Positions 11,601-24,816 are shown, counted from the first letter of the stretch. The stretch is DNA of 64,000 bases from Ectocarpus siliculosus (GCA_000310025.1 FN647857.1:184161-248160), one strand, 5' to 3'. Numbers and translations: made by a program. Notes: generated from the sequence alone by a model not told the origin.

Positions 11601-14600
11601 AAGAAGGTCAATAGCCGCTCGAACGCCTGCTGGACACCAATGGGTCGCATTGTCCCGAGGCGATCGACGCACAGCCAATAGTAGCCGATCGAACAATATC
11701 AAAATGCGTTATATATCAACAGCGATCGCTAAAATATTCAACAAAGAGTCAATAGTGTTCAGGTCTTCCTTTGTCAACAAGCTTCGACAAACCATTGTGA
11801 ACTCGTCTGCTCAACAACCTCACGTGTCCTTACGTGTTCCGAAGGAAATACGCACTTGGGGACCGTGTTGTTCTTCCACTTCTCCTGTGCCCTCCACTTC
11901 GGCACATCCTCCGAAAGCTGGCGGTGCACCTCGTCCTTCTGGAGGGCCTCCAGATCACGGGCGACGAGGAGAGGGTTGCTCTCGTCGGCGGGAGTCAGGC
12001 GGCGGCCGTACACGTCCACGGGCATCTTGGTCGAGCACCTGCCCATCAAGATCAATCGGGTAAAAGAAGCGCGTGGAGGCGAGAAACGCCAATCGTTCAC
12101 GGAGAAACAGGCAAGGATCGAGTGACGAGACGGCGGAGTCACGAGCGCATTCTGCTTCAGCTTCGTCGTGCAAGGCCACTGCGTGTTGGGGTGTCGGGTA
12201 AGGCTGCAACGGCAGCGGATGGAAGTGCATCAACTACTTAGTTCCGACAAGCTTGTCAGCAAGCCATTCAAGACGAAAAACATTCAAGTATATTGGCTGC
12301 TTATAGCAGCGGTCGACAGTGCCTGCTGGCCTAGGCACATCGATCCGCAACAGGGTATCCCAACGCCTAGCCATGCACATCATCATGCGTCTCACATGAT
12401 CGCGCGGTTCCCGGGCGTGTCCTGCTTGCGGGCCTTCTCGTCGTCGTTGTAGCAAGCGCGGCAGTCCGCACCGTACTTTCCGTTCTTGGCGCCGCATCCG
12501 AGAGTACCGTACACATTCGGGCTGGAGCAGTTCGAGTCGCACACGCGTCCCCTGGTGCCGTCCTTGCTCGTGTACTCGCACCCGTCCATGCACCTGTCGT
12601 GGGTGAAAAACAGAAAACTTGAGCAATCTGATTCTGTACGCGCCAGGGACATCGGCGGAACATGGTCATCTTCCGAACGCAACGCGTAAACAACTCCAGT
12701 ATTAAGATTGCAAGGGAATAATATCAGAGACTATTGCTTTGGCCACCACTGCAACGGAACCTGTTGCCGGATGTTCACAAAATATTTCCATCTATGCTCT
12801 CGGTTCAACAAGCCGCATAGACGAGACGCCAAGATCACTCACCCTTCCTCATCCGAAGAGTCCTCGTACTGCTTCTTCCACTTCTGGTTGCGCTTCCACC
12901 TGCGACGATGCGACAGCACATAACAAAAAAGAGCAAGAAGGTCAAGAACGCTCGACAGCATGCTGAAACACCAATGGGTCGCGTTGTGCCGAAGCGATCG
13001 ACGCACAACCAATATTCGCCGATCGAACAATATCAAGCTGCGTTCTTTATCAACAGCGATCGCTAACGTATAAACAAGCTTCGACAAAAAATTATTAACT
13101 GGTCCACTAAACAACCTCACGTCTTCCGAAGGAAATACGCACTTGGGGACCGTGTTGTTCTTCCACTTCTCCTGTGCCCTCCACTTCGGCACATCCTCCG
13201 AAAGCTGGCGGTGCACCTCGTCCTTCTGGAGGGCCTCCAGATCACGGGCGACGAGGAGAGGGTTGCTCTCGTCGGCGGGAGTCAGGCGGCGGCCGTACAC
13301 GTCCACGGGCATCTTGGTCGAGCACCTGCAAGTGCATCAAGTAGAAATTCCGACGAGCTCGTCAGCAACTCATTCGAAGTGGAAAACATTCAAGTATATT
13401 GGCTGCTTATAGCAGCGGTCGACAGTGCCTGTTGGCCTCGGCACATCCATCCGCAACAGGGTATCCCAACGCCTAGCCATGCACATCACCATGCGTCTCA
13501 CATGATCGCGCGGTTCCCGGGCGTGTCCTGCTTGCGGGCCTTCTCGTCGTCGTTGTAGCAAGCGCGGCAGTCCGCACCGTACTTTCCGCTCTTGGCGCCG
13601 CATCCGAGAGTACCGTACACGTTCGAGCTGGAGCAGTTCGAGTCGCACACGCGTCCCCTGGTGCCGTCCTTGCTCGTGTACTCGCACCCGTCCATGCACC
13701 TGTCGTGGGTGAAAAACAGAAAACTTGAGCAATCTAGATTCTGTACGCGCCAGGGACATCGGCGGAACATGGTCATCTTCCGAACAAAACGCGTAAACAA
13801 CTCCAGTATTGAGATTGCAAGGAATTTAAAACACGAGACGCCAAGATCACTCACCCTTCCTCATCCGAAGAGTCCTCGTACTGCTTCTTCCACTTCTGGT
13901 TGCGCTTCCACCTGCGGCGATGCGACAGCACATAACGAAACAGAGCAAGAAGGTCAATAACCTCTCGACAGCCTGCAGGCACACCAACCGGTCGCATTGT
14001 CCCGAAGCGATTGACGCACAGCCAACAGTCGCCGATCGAACAAATATCAACCATTTTCAATAAAGAGTCAATAGTGTTCAGGTCTTCCTTTATCAACGAG
14101 CTTCGACAAACCATTATTAACTCGTCTGCTCAACAACCTCACGTCATTCGAAAGAAATACGCACTTGGGGACCGTGTTGTTTTTCCACTTCTCCTGTGCC
14201 CTCCACTTCGGCACATCCTCCGAAAGCTGGCGGTGCACCTCGTCCTTCTGGAGGGCCTCCAGATCACGGGCGACGAGGAGAGGGTTGCTCTCGTCGGCGG
14301 GAGTCAGGCGGCGGCCGTACACGTCCACGGGCATCTTGGTCGAGCACCTGCCCATCAAGATCAATCGGGTAAAAGAAGCGTGGAGGCGAGAAACGCCAAT
14401 CGTTCACGAAGACAGAGGATCGAGTGACGGATGACGGCGGAGTCACGAGCGCACTCTGCTTCAGCTTCGTCGTGCAAGGCCACTGCGTGTTGGGGTATCG
14501 GGTAAGGCTGCAACGGCAGCGGATGGAAGTCCATCAACTACTTAGTTCCGACAAGCTCGTCAGCAACTCATTCGAAGTGGAAAACATTCAAGTATATTGG

Positions 14601-17600
14601 CTGCTTATAGCAGCGGTCGACAGTGCCTGCTGGCCTAGGCACATCCATCCGCAACAGGGTATCCCAACGCCTAGCCATGCACATCACCATGCGTCTCACA
14701 TGATCGCGCGGTTCCCGGGCGTGTCCTGCTTGCGGGCCTTCTCGTCGTCGTTGTAGCAAGCGCGGCAGTCCGCACCGTACTTTCCGTTCTTGGCGCCGCA
14801 TCCAAGAGTACCGTACACGTTCGAGCTGGAGCAGTTCGAGTCGCACACGCGTCCCCTGGTGCCGTCCTTGCTCGTGTACTCGCACCCGTCCATGCACCTG
14901 TCGTGGGTGAAAAACAGAAAACTTGAGCAATCTAGATTCTGTACGCGCCAGGGACATCGGCGGAACATGGTCATCTTCCGAACGCAACGCGTAAACAACT
15001 CCAGTATTAAGATTGCAAGGGAATAATATCACGAAGACTATTGCTTTGGTCACCACTGCAACGGAACCTGTTGCCGGATGTTCACAAAATATTTCCATCT
15101 ATGCTCTCGGTTCAACAAGCGCAGAGACGAGATGCCAAGATCACTCACCCTTCCTCATCCGAAGAGTCCTCGTACTGCTTCCTTCCACTTCTGGTTGCGC
15201 TTCCACCTGCGACGATGCGACAGCACATAACAAAAAAGAGCAAGAAGGTCAAGAACGCTCGACAGCATGCTGAAACACCAATGGGTCGCGTTGTGCCGAA
15301 GCGATCGACGCACAACCAATATTCGCCGATCGAACAATATCAAGCTGCGTTCTTTATCAACAGCGATCGCTAACGTATAAACAAGCTTCGACAAAAAATT
15401 ATTAACTGGTCCACTAAACAACCTCACGTCTTCCGAAGGAAATACGCACTTGGGGACCGTGTTGTTCTTCCACTTCTCCTGTGCCCTCCACTTCGGCACA
15501 TCCTCCGAAAGCTGGCGGTGCTCCTCGTCCTTCTGGAGGGCCTCCAGATCACGGGCGACGAGGAGAGGATTCACCTCGTCGGCGGTAGTCAGGCGGCGGC
15601 CGTACACGTCCACGGGCATCTTGGTCGAGCACCTGCAAGTGCATCAAGTACAAATTCCGACGAGCTCGTCAGCAAGCCATTCAAGATGAAAAACATTCAA
15701 GTATACTGGCTGCTTATAGCAGCGGTCGACAGTGCCTGCTGGCCTAGGCACATCCATCCGCAACAGGGTATCCCAACGCCTAGCCATGCACATCACCATG
15801 CGTCTCACATGATCGCGCGGTTCCCGGGCGTGTCCTGCTTGCGGGCCTTCTCGTCGTCGTTGTAGCAAGCGCGGCAGTCCGCACCGTACTTTCCGTTCTT
15901 GGCGCCGCATCCGAGAGTACCGTACACGTTCGAGCTGGAGCAGTTCGAGTCGCACACGCGTCCCCTGGTGCCGTCCTTGCTCGTGTACTCGCACCCGTCC
16001 ATGCACCTGTCGTGGGTGAGAAACAGAAAACTTGAGCAATCTAGATTCTGTACGCGCCAGGGACATCGGCGGAACATGGTCATCTTCCGAACGCAACGCG
16101 TAAACAACCCCAGTATTGAGATTGCAAGGAATTTAAAACACGAGACGCCAAGGTCACTCACCCTTCCTCATCCGAAGAGTCCTCGTACTGCTTCTTCCAC
16201 TTCTGGTTGCGCTTCCACCTGCGGCGATGCGACAGCACACAACAAAACAGAGCAAGAAGGTCAATAGCCGCTCGAAAGCCTGCTGGACACGAACGGGTCG
16301 CATTGTCCCGAAGCGATCGACGCACAGCCAATAGTCGCCGATCGAACAATATCAAACTGCGTTATATATCAACAGCGATCGCTAAAATATCCAATCAAGA
16401 GTCAATAGTGTTCAGGTCTTCCTTTGTCAACAAGCTTCGACAAACCATTATGAACTCGTCCGCTCAACAACCTCATGTGTGCCGAAGGAAATACGCACTT
16501 GGGGACCGTGTTGTTCTTCCACTTCTCCTGTGCCCTCCACTTCGGCACATCCTCCGAAAGCTGGCGGTGCACCTCGTCCTTCTGGAGGGCCTCCAGATCA
16601 CGGGCGACAAGGAGAGGGTTGCTCTCGTCGGCGGGAGTCAGGCGGCGGCCGTACACGTCCACGGGCATCTTGGTCGAGCACCTGCCCATCAAGATCAATC
16701 GGGTAAAAGAAGCGCGTGGAGGCGAGAAACGCCAATCGTTCACGGAGAAACAGGCAAGGATCGAGTGACGAGACGGCGGAGTCACGAGCGCACTCTGCTT
16801 CAGCTTCGTCGTGCAAGGCCGCTTGTTCGGGTGTCGGGTAAGGCTGCAACGGCAGCGGATGGAAGTGCATCAACTACTTAGTTCCGACAAGCTTGTCCGC
16901 AAGCCATTCAAGATGAAAAACATTCAAGTATACTGGCTGCTTATAGCAGCGGTCGACCGTGCCTGCTGGCCTAGGCACATCCATCCGCAACAGGGTATCC
17001 CAACGCCTAGCCATGCACATCACCATGCGTCTCACATGATCGCGCGGTTCCCGGGCGTGTCCTGCTTGCGGGCCTTCTCGTCGTCGTTGTAGCAAGCGCG
17101 GCAGTCCGCACCGTACTTTCCGTTCTTGGCGCCGCATCCGAGAGTACCGTACACATTCGGGCTGGAGCAGTTCGAGTCGCACACGCGTCCCCTGGTGCCG
17201 TCCTTGCTCGTGTACTCGCACCCGTCCATGCACCTGTCGAGCATGTCCGCGCACGGGGGTAGTATAAAGGGTGGATCACGTACGATTCAGCAGGTACATC
17301 ACGTTCGGTTCTACATTGTGCAACGTTCGCCTCAAGAATGGGGCAAATGATAAAATACGTGACGAAAGGTCACCGGCTTCGAATGGACGCGTAGGCCACA
17401 AACCCAAAGTCAATTACGTTTTTTGGCTCAAAGCTCCATTTTTCTCCTTCGCAGGACCGCTTGTTGATGCGTACGTTCGAGTAGCCAATAGTTTGCGCGG
17501 ACGAGCCTAATGATAACCGTCGGTCTTCAGAGCGCAAAACCATTTTACCGGATCCTTTTTCAAACCGTGCGATGTCAACGTGTTGAGGACATTGTTTACA

Positions 17601-20600
17601 CGACGCGCGTCCCAAGGCACGCAACACTAGTCAACCCCAATTATGCTTCACACTGCGGATGGATGCCGAAGGCAGCGGCTTTCACGACACGGTTCCCTGA
17701 ACGTTTCGAATCACCGACGACGATAGCATGACAAGCCACACGCACTCACCCTTCCTCATCCGAAGAGTCCTCGTACTGCTTCTTCCACTTCTGGTTGCGC
17801 TTCCACCTAGTGCGATGCGCGGGCGGGAGTCCGAGTACACACGGCGGAGTTATTTCACGGCACCAACACCAGCCAAAAAGTTCGACGGCACAGACAATAC
17901 TCAATATTATGTGTTGACCAAAAGCGAACAGTTTCGCACGCATTCGTTATATCGAGTCGTGCAGTACAACGCGTGCCACGACAATCTTTTTACCGCATCC
18001 CTAAAAAGGGTGAAAACAATGGTACGCTTTGCACATAACGCACAACCGGAGAGAACTTTGTACGCTGAAAACAATCAATCGCAGTTGGCCACAATACCCG
18101 CTAGTCACATGTCTTTTGGCCGTGCTATGTGTTGGTATAAATATCGTTCGCGTCCAACGCCGTCAATGGGTGGCTGTGCGTCACTACGCTAAACGAATGC
18201 TCCACGAACCGTGCGGCACCCATGAGTTTGTTGGCCTACATGAAAACCGGACTGGTGTCCCTCACGGGTTCACAACGATCTTGTATGTATGACCAGCAAC
18301 ACCTACCCATCAAAATTCGATACCGACAAACGCACTTGGGGACGCTGGTGTTCCTCCACTTCTCCTGTGCCTGCCACTTGGGTACATCCTCCGTAAGCTG
18401 GCGCTGGGAAGTTGCGACGTCGACAGCGGCGTCGCCCTCGGTGGCCTCGTAGGACGCGACGTTGCCCTCGTCCACGCTGCTGCCGTGGATGAACAGAGTC
18501 TTGCCCGCGACGGCGTCGGAGACCGTGTCGTGGTTGACGTGCTCGTACCCGACGGACGAGATCTGGAAGATTCATGCCATGGCATATAAGTGCAGCGTTC
18601 CGGTGTGAGTTATACTCCCGATCCACATCGCAATACTCTAGCTACATAGATGAGGATACTCGTCGATTGCTTGCGCCGTGTGCCATGGCTCTCATTGCGT
18701 TTTCGTCACCCTTGAATGCCAATTGAACCGCCCACTAACGTTGCCCTTTTTACCCACCAGGTTGGTGACGACGAACTTGCTCGAGTACCGCTGGTAGAGA
18801 GGCCAGCTGTACGGGAAGTCCGAGATGGTCATCCACAGCGCCACGTCGTACGGGTGCTCGTATCCCCAGCGGGCCCGGGTGTACTCCACATACTCGACGA
18901 ACGCGGGGTCGTCGTTGTTGTAGATGGCGTTGCCGTTGATGTGGCCTAGCACATGCCACATCTCGATGGCATCAGCGTTCGAGTGGAACGAGGTGCCCTC
19001 GAGGTTGCTGCCCTTCACCCAGAACTCCTCATTCACGCGGAACGCGGCGTGGTAGAGCTCCTCGAAGGAGTTGTCACTAGCGACGAGCACGTCCCACTCG
19101 ATGATGGAGAGCGCGTCGTACCCGGAGAGGCTGGAGCGAACGCTCTCGTCGAGGAACATGTTGTAGAACATGACGGAGGGGCCTTGGGGGTAGATGTCAT
19201 CCTGCGCGATGGAGAGAGGGAGGTCGGTTTTGGTTATAGTGCACACGCGTCCTGAAGAGCACAAGACGATGAGCTAGGTAGCAGGCTCGTGGGAGAGGTG
19301 GATTGGCGGAATGAAGGTCAATGAAAACCGAATAGTAATGATGACGTCGACAAACAGAAACTGCCGGCAATATATCATCCTCTGAACGGTACTGCTGTTT
19401 GAGGACATGTGTTGTCGTCCTATTTATTGTGGCGACAGTCCCCCCAGTGTATATGGTGAGACGTGTAGTACGGTTTTCCAGTACAACCGAGTAAATACTG
19501 CCATGCCACCTCTTTTTATCCCTGGTACACCTGTAGGATCAATATGGGGCATGGCAATACGTTCGGATGTGTATGAACAGAGCCTGACAGACTGCAGAGC
19601 AGTCGCGGCGTACGGGAGTGAGAATCTTGATACGGAAACCCGATGACGGGTTAAAACGGTTCCACAAAATTACCGATTGCAAATGGGCACTTTTGGTGGC
19701 GAAGATATGATACACAATAAAACAAATGCTGCTTGGACGCACCGAACTCTTTTTCGAGAATCCATCGCAAAAAACGATCCATTTCATTTTTTCCCTTGGT
19801 TCGTCTGACGCACAACGCGCAACAGGTAGCAAGGTAGCAACGTTGCTGCAAGGGAATAAATGGAAGGCCCCAACTCGCATGCAAGCAACAAGATATACAC
19901 GCTGTACTTTGTAGACCTGTTTTTTGTGTAATGGTTCTAACGCCCCGGCCATCACGTCCTGGGAGCTCGTTGTAAGTCCGACGCAGACACTATTCCATTC
20001 TGCTGCGAAGCTGAACAAATGCATACTACACCAACGGGTTATTTTCGGCAGTGTTGGATTCTTGATTCACCACAGCAGCCGCGACGGGTAAGGGGTAATT
20101 TTTTCGCATTTCCCTTGCGATCGATACATTTTGTGCGACCAAGGTCCAAAATTGATTGACAGGCGTGCACACCGAATAGATTGATGTAGCAGGTTTGCGC
20201 ATCTTTACGTTTCGCGAAGAGAGCACAGGTACTGAAGACCATGCCGCCTGCGTTTCAGTAAACGAGCGTATATGAAGGTGCGCAACATGTGGCCCTGTGC
20301 CCACAACATGCAAGCACGCGAATTCTCCTCTCACGTCTCTCCACGACAATAAAGAAGCTTGTGATGAACTTCTGTTCTTCTGCGAAAAAAGAATCTTCGA
20401 ACAAAAATCACTTCCTCTTCAGAATTCTGTGCCGGTGATGCCCAGACGCCGCTCAAGCATCAACATAACGTCGAGGTTTGAATTGGGGAACACTATTACC
20501 CAACCCTCCAACCATGGATGGGAACGAGAAGGAGACCGTCTGCAGGAATGCCAGCTCAGCGTTTGGCACATCGCGAAGGGTTTATTCCGGCATTGTATGT

Positions 20601-21814
20601 AGCTATATGGATCTTGCCAATTGTAGATAGTGCTGTAGATGCGTTCACGTGTAGAAATGTGAAAGAACAATCGGAGAAACGAGCCATCCGTATGGAAAAA
20701 GAGTAAAGGCGGAAATAATAGCGAAATACCCAGTCACAGCAGCAGTCTTCGGCCAACTGCAAACCAGGTTGTTCCGCTCCCTCCCGTACTCTCACACATG
20801 GCAGGCAGCCTCTCTCTTTGTTGGTCATGCGTGACACAACGAGGGGGGAGTGTCTCTCTGCCATGTCATCGTTTCTCGATTGCACAGAGAAAATCGGAAT
20901 CGGTGTCCTCGTGGTGACTGGAACGAAAAGTTCCAACGCTTCGGAAATCAATCCAAATCTGCCTTCCAGTTACCAGCTGATCACCGTCTGATAATTTTTC
21001 CTCCAATCGAGAAAACAACAACCCGGATCGTGAATTGAATGCCGCTGCAAAGCTACCATTGAGAAGGCTGAGACATGACGGGATCTATCGTGCAGTGCGC
21101 CAAATCCGTTTTACGAGCGAGTAGCGCAATCCATTCTGCAGCCTTTGGCGTCTATTGTAGACTACCGCTGTATGTTGGTGTCACGCATGCGCAGCATGCG
21201 TGAGAGGCTGGTTCACTCAAGTCTTCCAGGCTCGATGAGAAGAAGTAAGTGCTCCGGGAGGAACTGAACAAGAAAACGAGAGGCACTTTGAAAAAAACTA
21301 CCGATCTACAAGCAGTCGTACGACTGACAAGCAGGATCAATGAAGGGTTGCCCCGTGATGTGCTGGCGCATGTTGTACCGAGAACGTCATGCGAGAGGGA
21401 GAAAGCAGGTCTACCACGGAAAACGTAGTCACGCTCATGCGTCACCACGTCGTGGTCAACAATCACAAGAGATGATTCTCGTCCCCAACCCACCTCTTCC
21501 GCAAGGTTGGCGTACACGATCCGCGTTCTCGAGAAGCAGCGGCCGGCGGTGCTGGAGATGCTCTCGAGGGCGGAGGCCGTCGCGCTGCTCTCTTCCTCCG
21601 CGTAGTACAGCACGAGGTCGGCATTCTCGAGGGTCAGGGGCGAGCACTTGGCGGGCCATCGCTCGAGCGACGACACAGCCCTGGCGAGGTCGCCATCGTA
21701 GGCCGGGACGACAACACCTAGCCGTTGTTGCTGGGGATCTTTAAGGTCATGATCTTGCGCAAACGTGAACGCGGCGGGTAAGACCGCGGCCACGCGCACG
21801 ATACGGCGCAGCAT
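7125..21814 (-). CDS. Gene A: secreted bipartite glycosyltransferase-like protein with eight Cys-rich cassettes
   Basis: Gene A is a 29-exon model of about 1788 residues, the longest of three tandem paralogs. Its ATG at 21814 aligns with the MLRR start of gene C and begins a signal peptide (residues 1 to about 20), so the protein should enter the secretory pathway. The order is: N-terminal glycosyltransferase-like half (exons 18336-21814), 22 cassette exons (8850-17806), then a C-terminal half (7125-8640). All splice sites are GT-AG and all phases agree, except that one KW exon (15149-15206) carries a 1-bp insertion. The half-domains keep VVVPAYDGDL, EWD (about residues 142-144), FWVKGS and HINGNAIYN (195-203). 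These resemble GT-A-fold sugar transferase families of algae and oomycetes; this is inferred from motifs, with no search run. Catalysis, substrate and expression are unknown. An alternative is a non-enzymatic cell-surface protein. Confidence 0.75.
8850..17806 (-). repeat. Gene A cassette array: 8 KW, 8 Cys and 7 CST exons
   Basis: Three exon types repeat in fixed order, all flanked by phase-2 introns. KW exons (57 bp): 17750-17806, 16162-16218, 15149-15206 (58 bp), 13855-13911, 12843-12899, 11509-11565, 10310-10366, 9299-9355. Cys exons (198 bp): 17036-17233, 15809-16006, 14700-14897, 13502-13699, 12396-12593, 11156-11353, 9958-10155, 8850-9047. CST exons (183 bp): 16499-16681, 15450-15632, 14165-14347, 13143-13325, 11856-12038, 10618-10800, 9599-9781. 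The CST exon encodes CSTKMPVDVYGRRL and ends VPKWRAQEKWKNNTVPK. The KW exon encodes WKRNQKWKKQYEDSSDEEG. The Cys exon supplies seven of eight cysteines and the next exon the eighth. Copies are nearly identical, introns included. The cassettes probably form a disulfide-rich stalk; that role is inference. Confidence 0.85.
15149..15206 (-). pseudogene. Frameshifted KW exon in gene A
   Basis: This copy of the KW exon has one extra C near 15180-15183 (tgcttccttcc where all seven sister copies read tgcttcttcc). It is 58 bp, so the phase is lost and the downstream reading would fail. Either the exon is dead and skipped, which is harmless because its neighbours are phase-compatible, or the base is a sequencing or assembly error in a nearly identical repeat array. 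Confidence 0.7.
18336..21814 (-). CDS. Gene A exons 1-3: signal peptide and N-terminal glycosyltransferase-like half
   Basis: The exons are 21494-21814 (107 codons), 18758-19201 (148 codons) and 18336-18562 (227 bp). The first two introns are phase 0; the third exon ends in phase 2, the phase of the whole cassette region. Exon 1 holds the signal peptide, then QQQRLGVVVPAYDGDL, which looks like the first beta strand of a nucleotide-sugar-binding fold. Exon 2 holds DALSIIEWDVLVASDNSF, EEFWVKGSNLEG and HINGNAIYNNDDPAF. In related families the E-x-D segment lies where a metal-binding acidic motif is expected; I infer that role here. Exon 3 ends in the first VPKW...KW unit. Intron 1 (19202-21493) is 2.3 kb and contains no other gene that I can support. 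Confidence 0.75.
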
Positions 21815-24800
21815 TAGACAACGCCGTGCCACAGCAGTCGTGAGACCGTGTGCTAGAGAACACTGGGGGGGATGGTGTGGTGGATAGAATTGGTTGGTGA
21901 GGGTGATGCGTGTGTTGTGTTGTGAGAGAGACGGGGCAAGGATGGGGAGAGGAACGGAACACGGAAAATATTCAGCAACGAGAAACGTTGATTATTTACT
22001 TGTGTGTTCACCTGCCTGGTGCACGCTGCCCTGTGCGGACCGAGAGGGTTTGATGAATTCATCTTCTGCCTCATGCTCAACAGATACTAATACTACTGCT
22101 GTAGAGTGTGTGTGCCAAAAAAAACGGTTTTGAGATTCCGAGAGATACGAGAACGCTGCGCACATCATCACAATGTTGGTTTGTTTACGTCGTCCGTCCC
22201 CATCTACATCAATATCCATTCATTGTACTACAGTATGCTAAAAGTTGTAAATATTATTCTTCTGCTGGGCGCCGCCATGTCCACGTTTGTTTGATTTCGG
22301 TAATTATTACAGCAGTTTTCATGCGCCAGGCCGGGTCACACAGCGGCAAGCTCTCTGCTGGAGGATTAAACACAGCAAATATTTTTTATGTGGATTTGGA
22401 ACAGCGGAGAGTAGATACATTATGCATACCTGCTGATGAAAGACAAACCGATCCCAGATTATCGCATGTCCCAATCAATCCAGTACATACACACTTCGTA
22501 TTATTCTTTGTCGTAATACTCTCGAAGCGATATTTCACATAATGTTGTAGGAATATTAACAACATTCCCTTCTCTCTCACTGTGCCGCCGTTGCTTGTTG
22601 CCTTCAAAAGTTTGACGTGCGAGAGGGGTGTACGTCCCTCAGTTATCACACTCACTCGTGGGTATTCACGTCAATTTGTCCACGAGTGAAACGGGAATTT
22701 CTAAATTTCCTTCACTTTTTTGCTGGAGAGAGCGGAGAGCTTCGCCCGGGAATGAATGAATCTATCCATTGTGTATTGTATGTTGTTGTAGCACAGCAGT
22801 AGTAGTAGAGTGTCGGGAGAATGGACATGTTTGCGCGTGTCGGTATAGCTACAGTATCATCAATGGTTACCGGTTCTGCACCACAAGATGAATTAAGCAG
22901 CAGCAGCAGCCGGTGGGGACCGGCATGACTGTTGTACAGAGGATAATAATCAGTAGAGGGGGCATCCCCCCGTGATTACTGTACTTACCTTGAGTAACCA
23001 TTCTCCGACGTCGGATACACGTCGGATACAATAATACGTCGTTCTCGAAAATGCACAACAACAATGTGGTGAGTGCCCTCTTTGGGCCGTTTTTGCGCTC
23101 TCGCAGCATGCATGCATGTATTTGTAGGCAGTTGGGGGGGCTTAATAACGCCGGTATGTGCCCGGCGCATCGACGGGCGCTTTGAAGAGGGACTGGCGCT
23201 ACAGTATTCCATGTACAAATTGACTTGGTGATTCAGTCAGGTGCCCAGCAGACTCACCAGCGCTATTCAGGGCCACCGGTGCCGGCCGCGCTTTTCAGCC
23301 GGCGAGAATTGACGCCTCCCACTACTGCTGCTGTATACTCCAATTTGTGAACGCAAACAAAAGTCATCGGGACTGATGAGCGATAATTACAGCAGTGTGT
23401 AAGGATGAGCATAGCGGGGCTTGTACTCAAGCCCGCCCCCTGGACTATATTAGCCAGCTCGTGGTCGTGTGTGGTACGCTCGCTGTTGGTTGACCCACGA
23501 GACGCGAGATGCCCACCACGAGTTTCCTGTGAGTTTTCAGCGTGAAAAAATCCCGGAGGGACAGATGGTGGAAACCACACCACCACCATGCACCAGAGCC
23601 ACGCAGCCCTCGTGAACGAGCGATCCTGAATAAATGCTGTTGTTCGGAAGCAGACCAATACGCAAGCGTATGTATGTATGCATAATTTATTCCATTGATT
23701 CGTCTGGGGGACAATTCGCATTCAATCGGAGCCTAATACAAGCGGCTGTCGACGTAACGCCCATCCATCCATGTGCTGCGACCAAAAAAACGAAAAAGGA
23801 CGCCGACGCGTCGTCAACGGTCGACTGACGCTATTTTTCCCACCCACCTTCTCCTTCCCATACCCAATACCGACACTTCTCCCCCTCGCGTCGTTCGAAA
23901 ACTGCCGGAAGTTGACAGAGCACGTCGTGTGCTAGGCTTACGCTACCTGCTCCGATCGATCGCAACATTGAATAGCGTCACATAACAACGGTTCTTCCCT
24001 CCTGAAAAAAAGGGGCACCCTTTGACCCAAAACGCAAAACGTGACATGAAACAACGGGTAGTTGAATGAATGCTCTCTTGAAAAAAATAAGCGCCCCTGC
24101 ACATCATCACCGATGCTTGGCAATTCAGAGACACAACACAAAATGAACAGTTTGGATTCGGGGCTAGAAAATATACTACTGCGGTCGCTGCGACCACAGT
24201 GATAACACGTGCGGCATGTCTACAGCTAGCTAGCACCGCGGTGAACAAAATATATCACTCCTCGGGATGGACGGCAACAAATCGCCATTGTACACACACC
24301 AACAATCAGAAGGCCGCGACGATACCTGTTGAAAGCTCTTCGGGGGCACCTGCTGGCCGGCCATGCCTACAAAGAGCAGCGGCACAATACTATACAGGCA
24401 TTTTCGTGGTATCAGGCAGAACGACTACCACACCGGCAAAAACAACCGAGTTCACCAACAATCAACGTCCAACAATTACAAAAGTATGTTGTATGCCAGC
24501 CAGAACACACGTATTTACTTGGCCTTCTATTTACATGGAACGGAAGCGAAGTTTCAAGTCCCAAGTAGTACATACTCTACACGCGCTTCACGGCGGAGGA
24601 TCATTCCCCCTCGGGGGGCTGTCAGCGCCGGTGCCAGACGAAAGCGTCGAAGACGTCATGTCGCATATCGCGATGTTACAAGTCTGGGCCCCAACTTGAA
24701 TGACAGCGTACCTCCCGGAAACCTCGCATGCGCGTGCGACCCAGCGTTCACCAGCCGCACACCAAACTACACGCCACGCCACAAGTCCGAAAACAGAGCG

Positions 24801-24816
24801 ACGGACAGGTTCAAAG
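21815..24816. other. Spacer between genes A and B
   Basis: This 3.0-kb spacer holds the presumed promoter and 5' UTR of gene A (left side, since A reads leftward) and the 3' UTR of gene B (right side). No exon with the coding bias of its neighbours is seen on either strand. The 9-mer tactgctgt or its complement occurs at 22094-22102 and 22793-22801. I find no convincing TATA box. Confidence 0.4.

Noticed and set aside
8760-12626. Long minus-strand frames of 125-209 codons rich in Arg and His across the gene A array
   Set aside because: They are alternative-frame readings through the Cys exon into introns. The chosen frame gives the conserved cysteines and consistent splice phases; these do not.
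9599-16881. Plus-strand frames of 89-224 codons over the CST exons
   Set aside because: They are antisense shadows of the repeated minus-strand exons and lack splice support or family motifs.
8850-17233. CRISPR-like array because of regular repeats
   Set aside because: Units exceed 1 kb, are exons with introns, and there are no short repeats with unique spacers.
18336-19201. Plus-strand open frames opposite exon 2 of genes A, B and C
   Set aside because: The minus strand holds motifs conserved in three paralogs, so the opposite frames are shadows.
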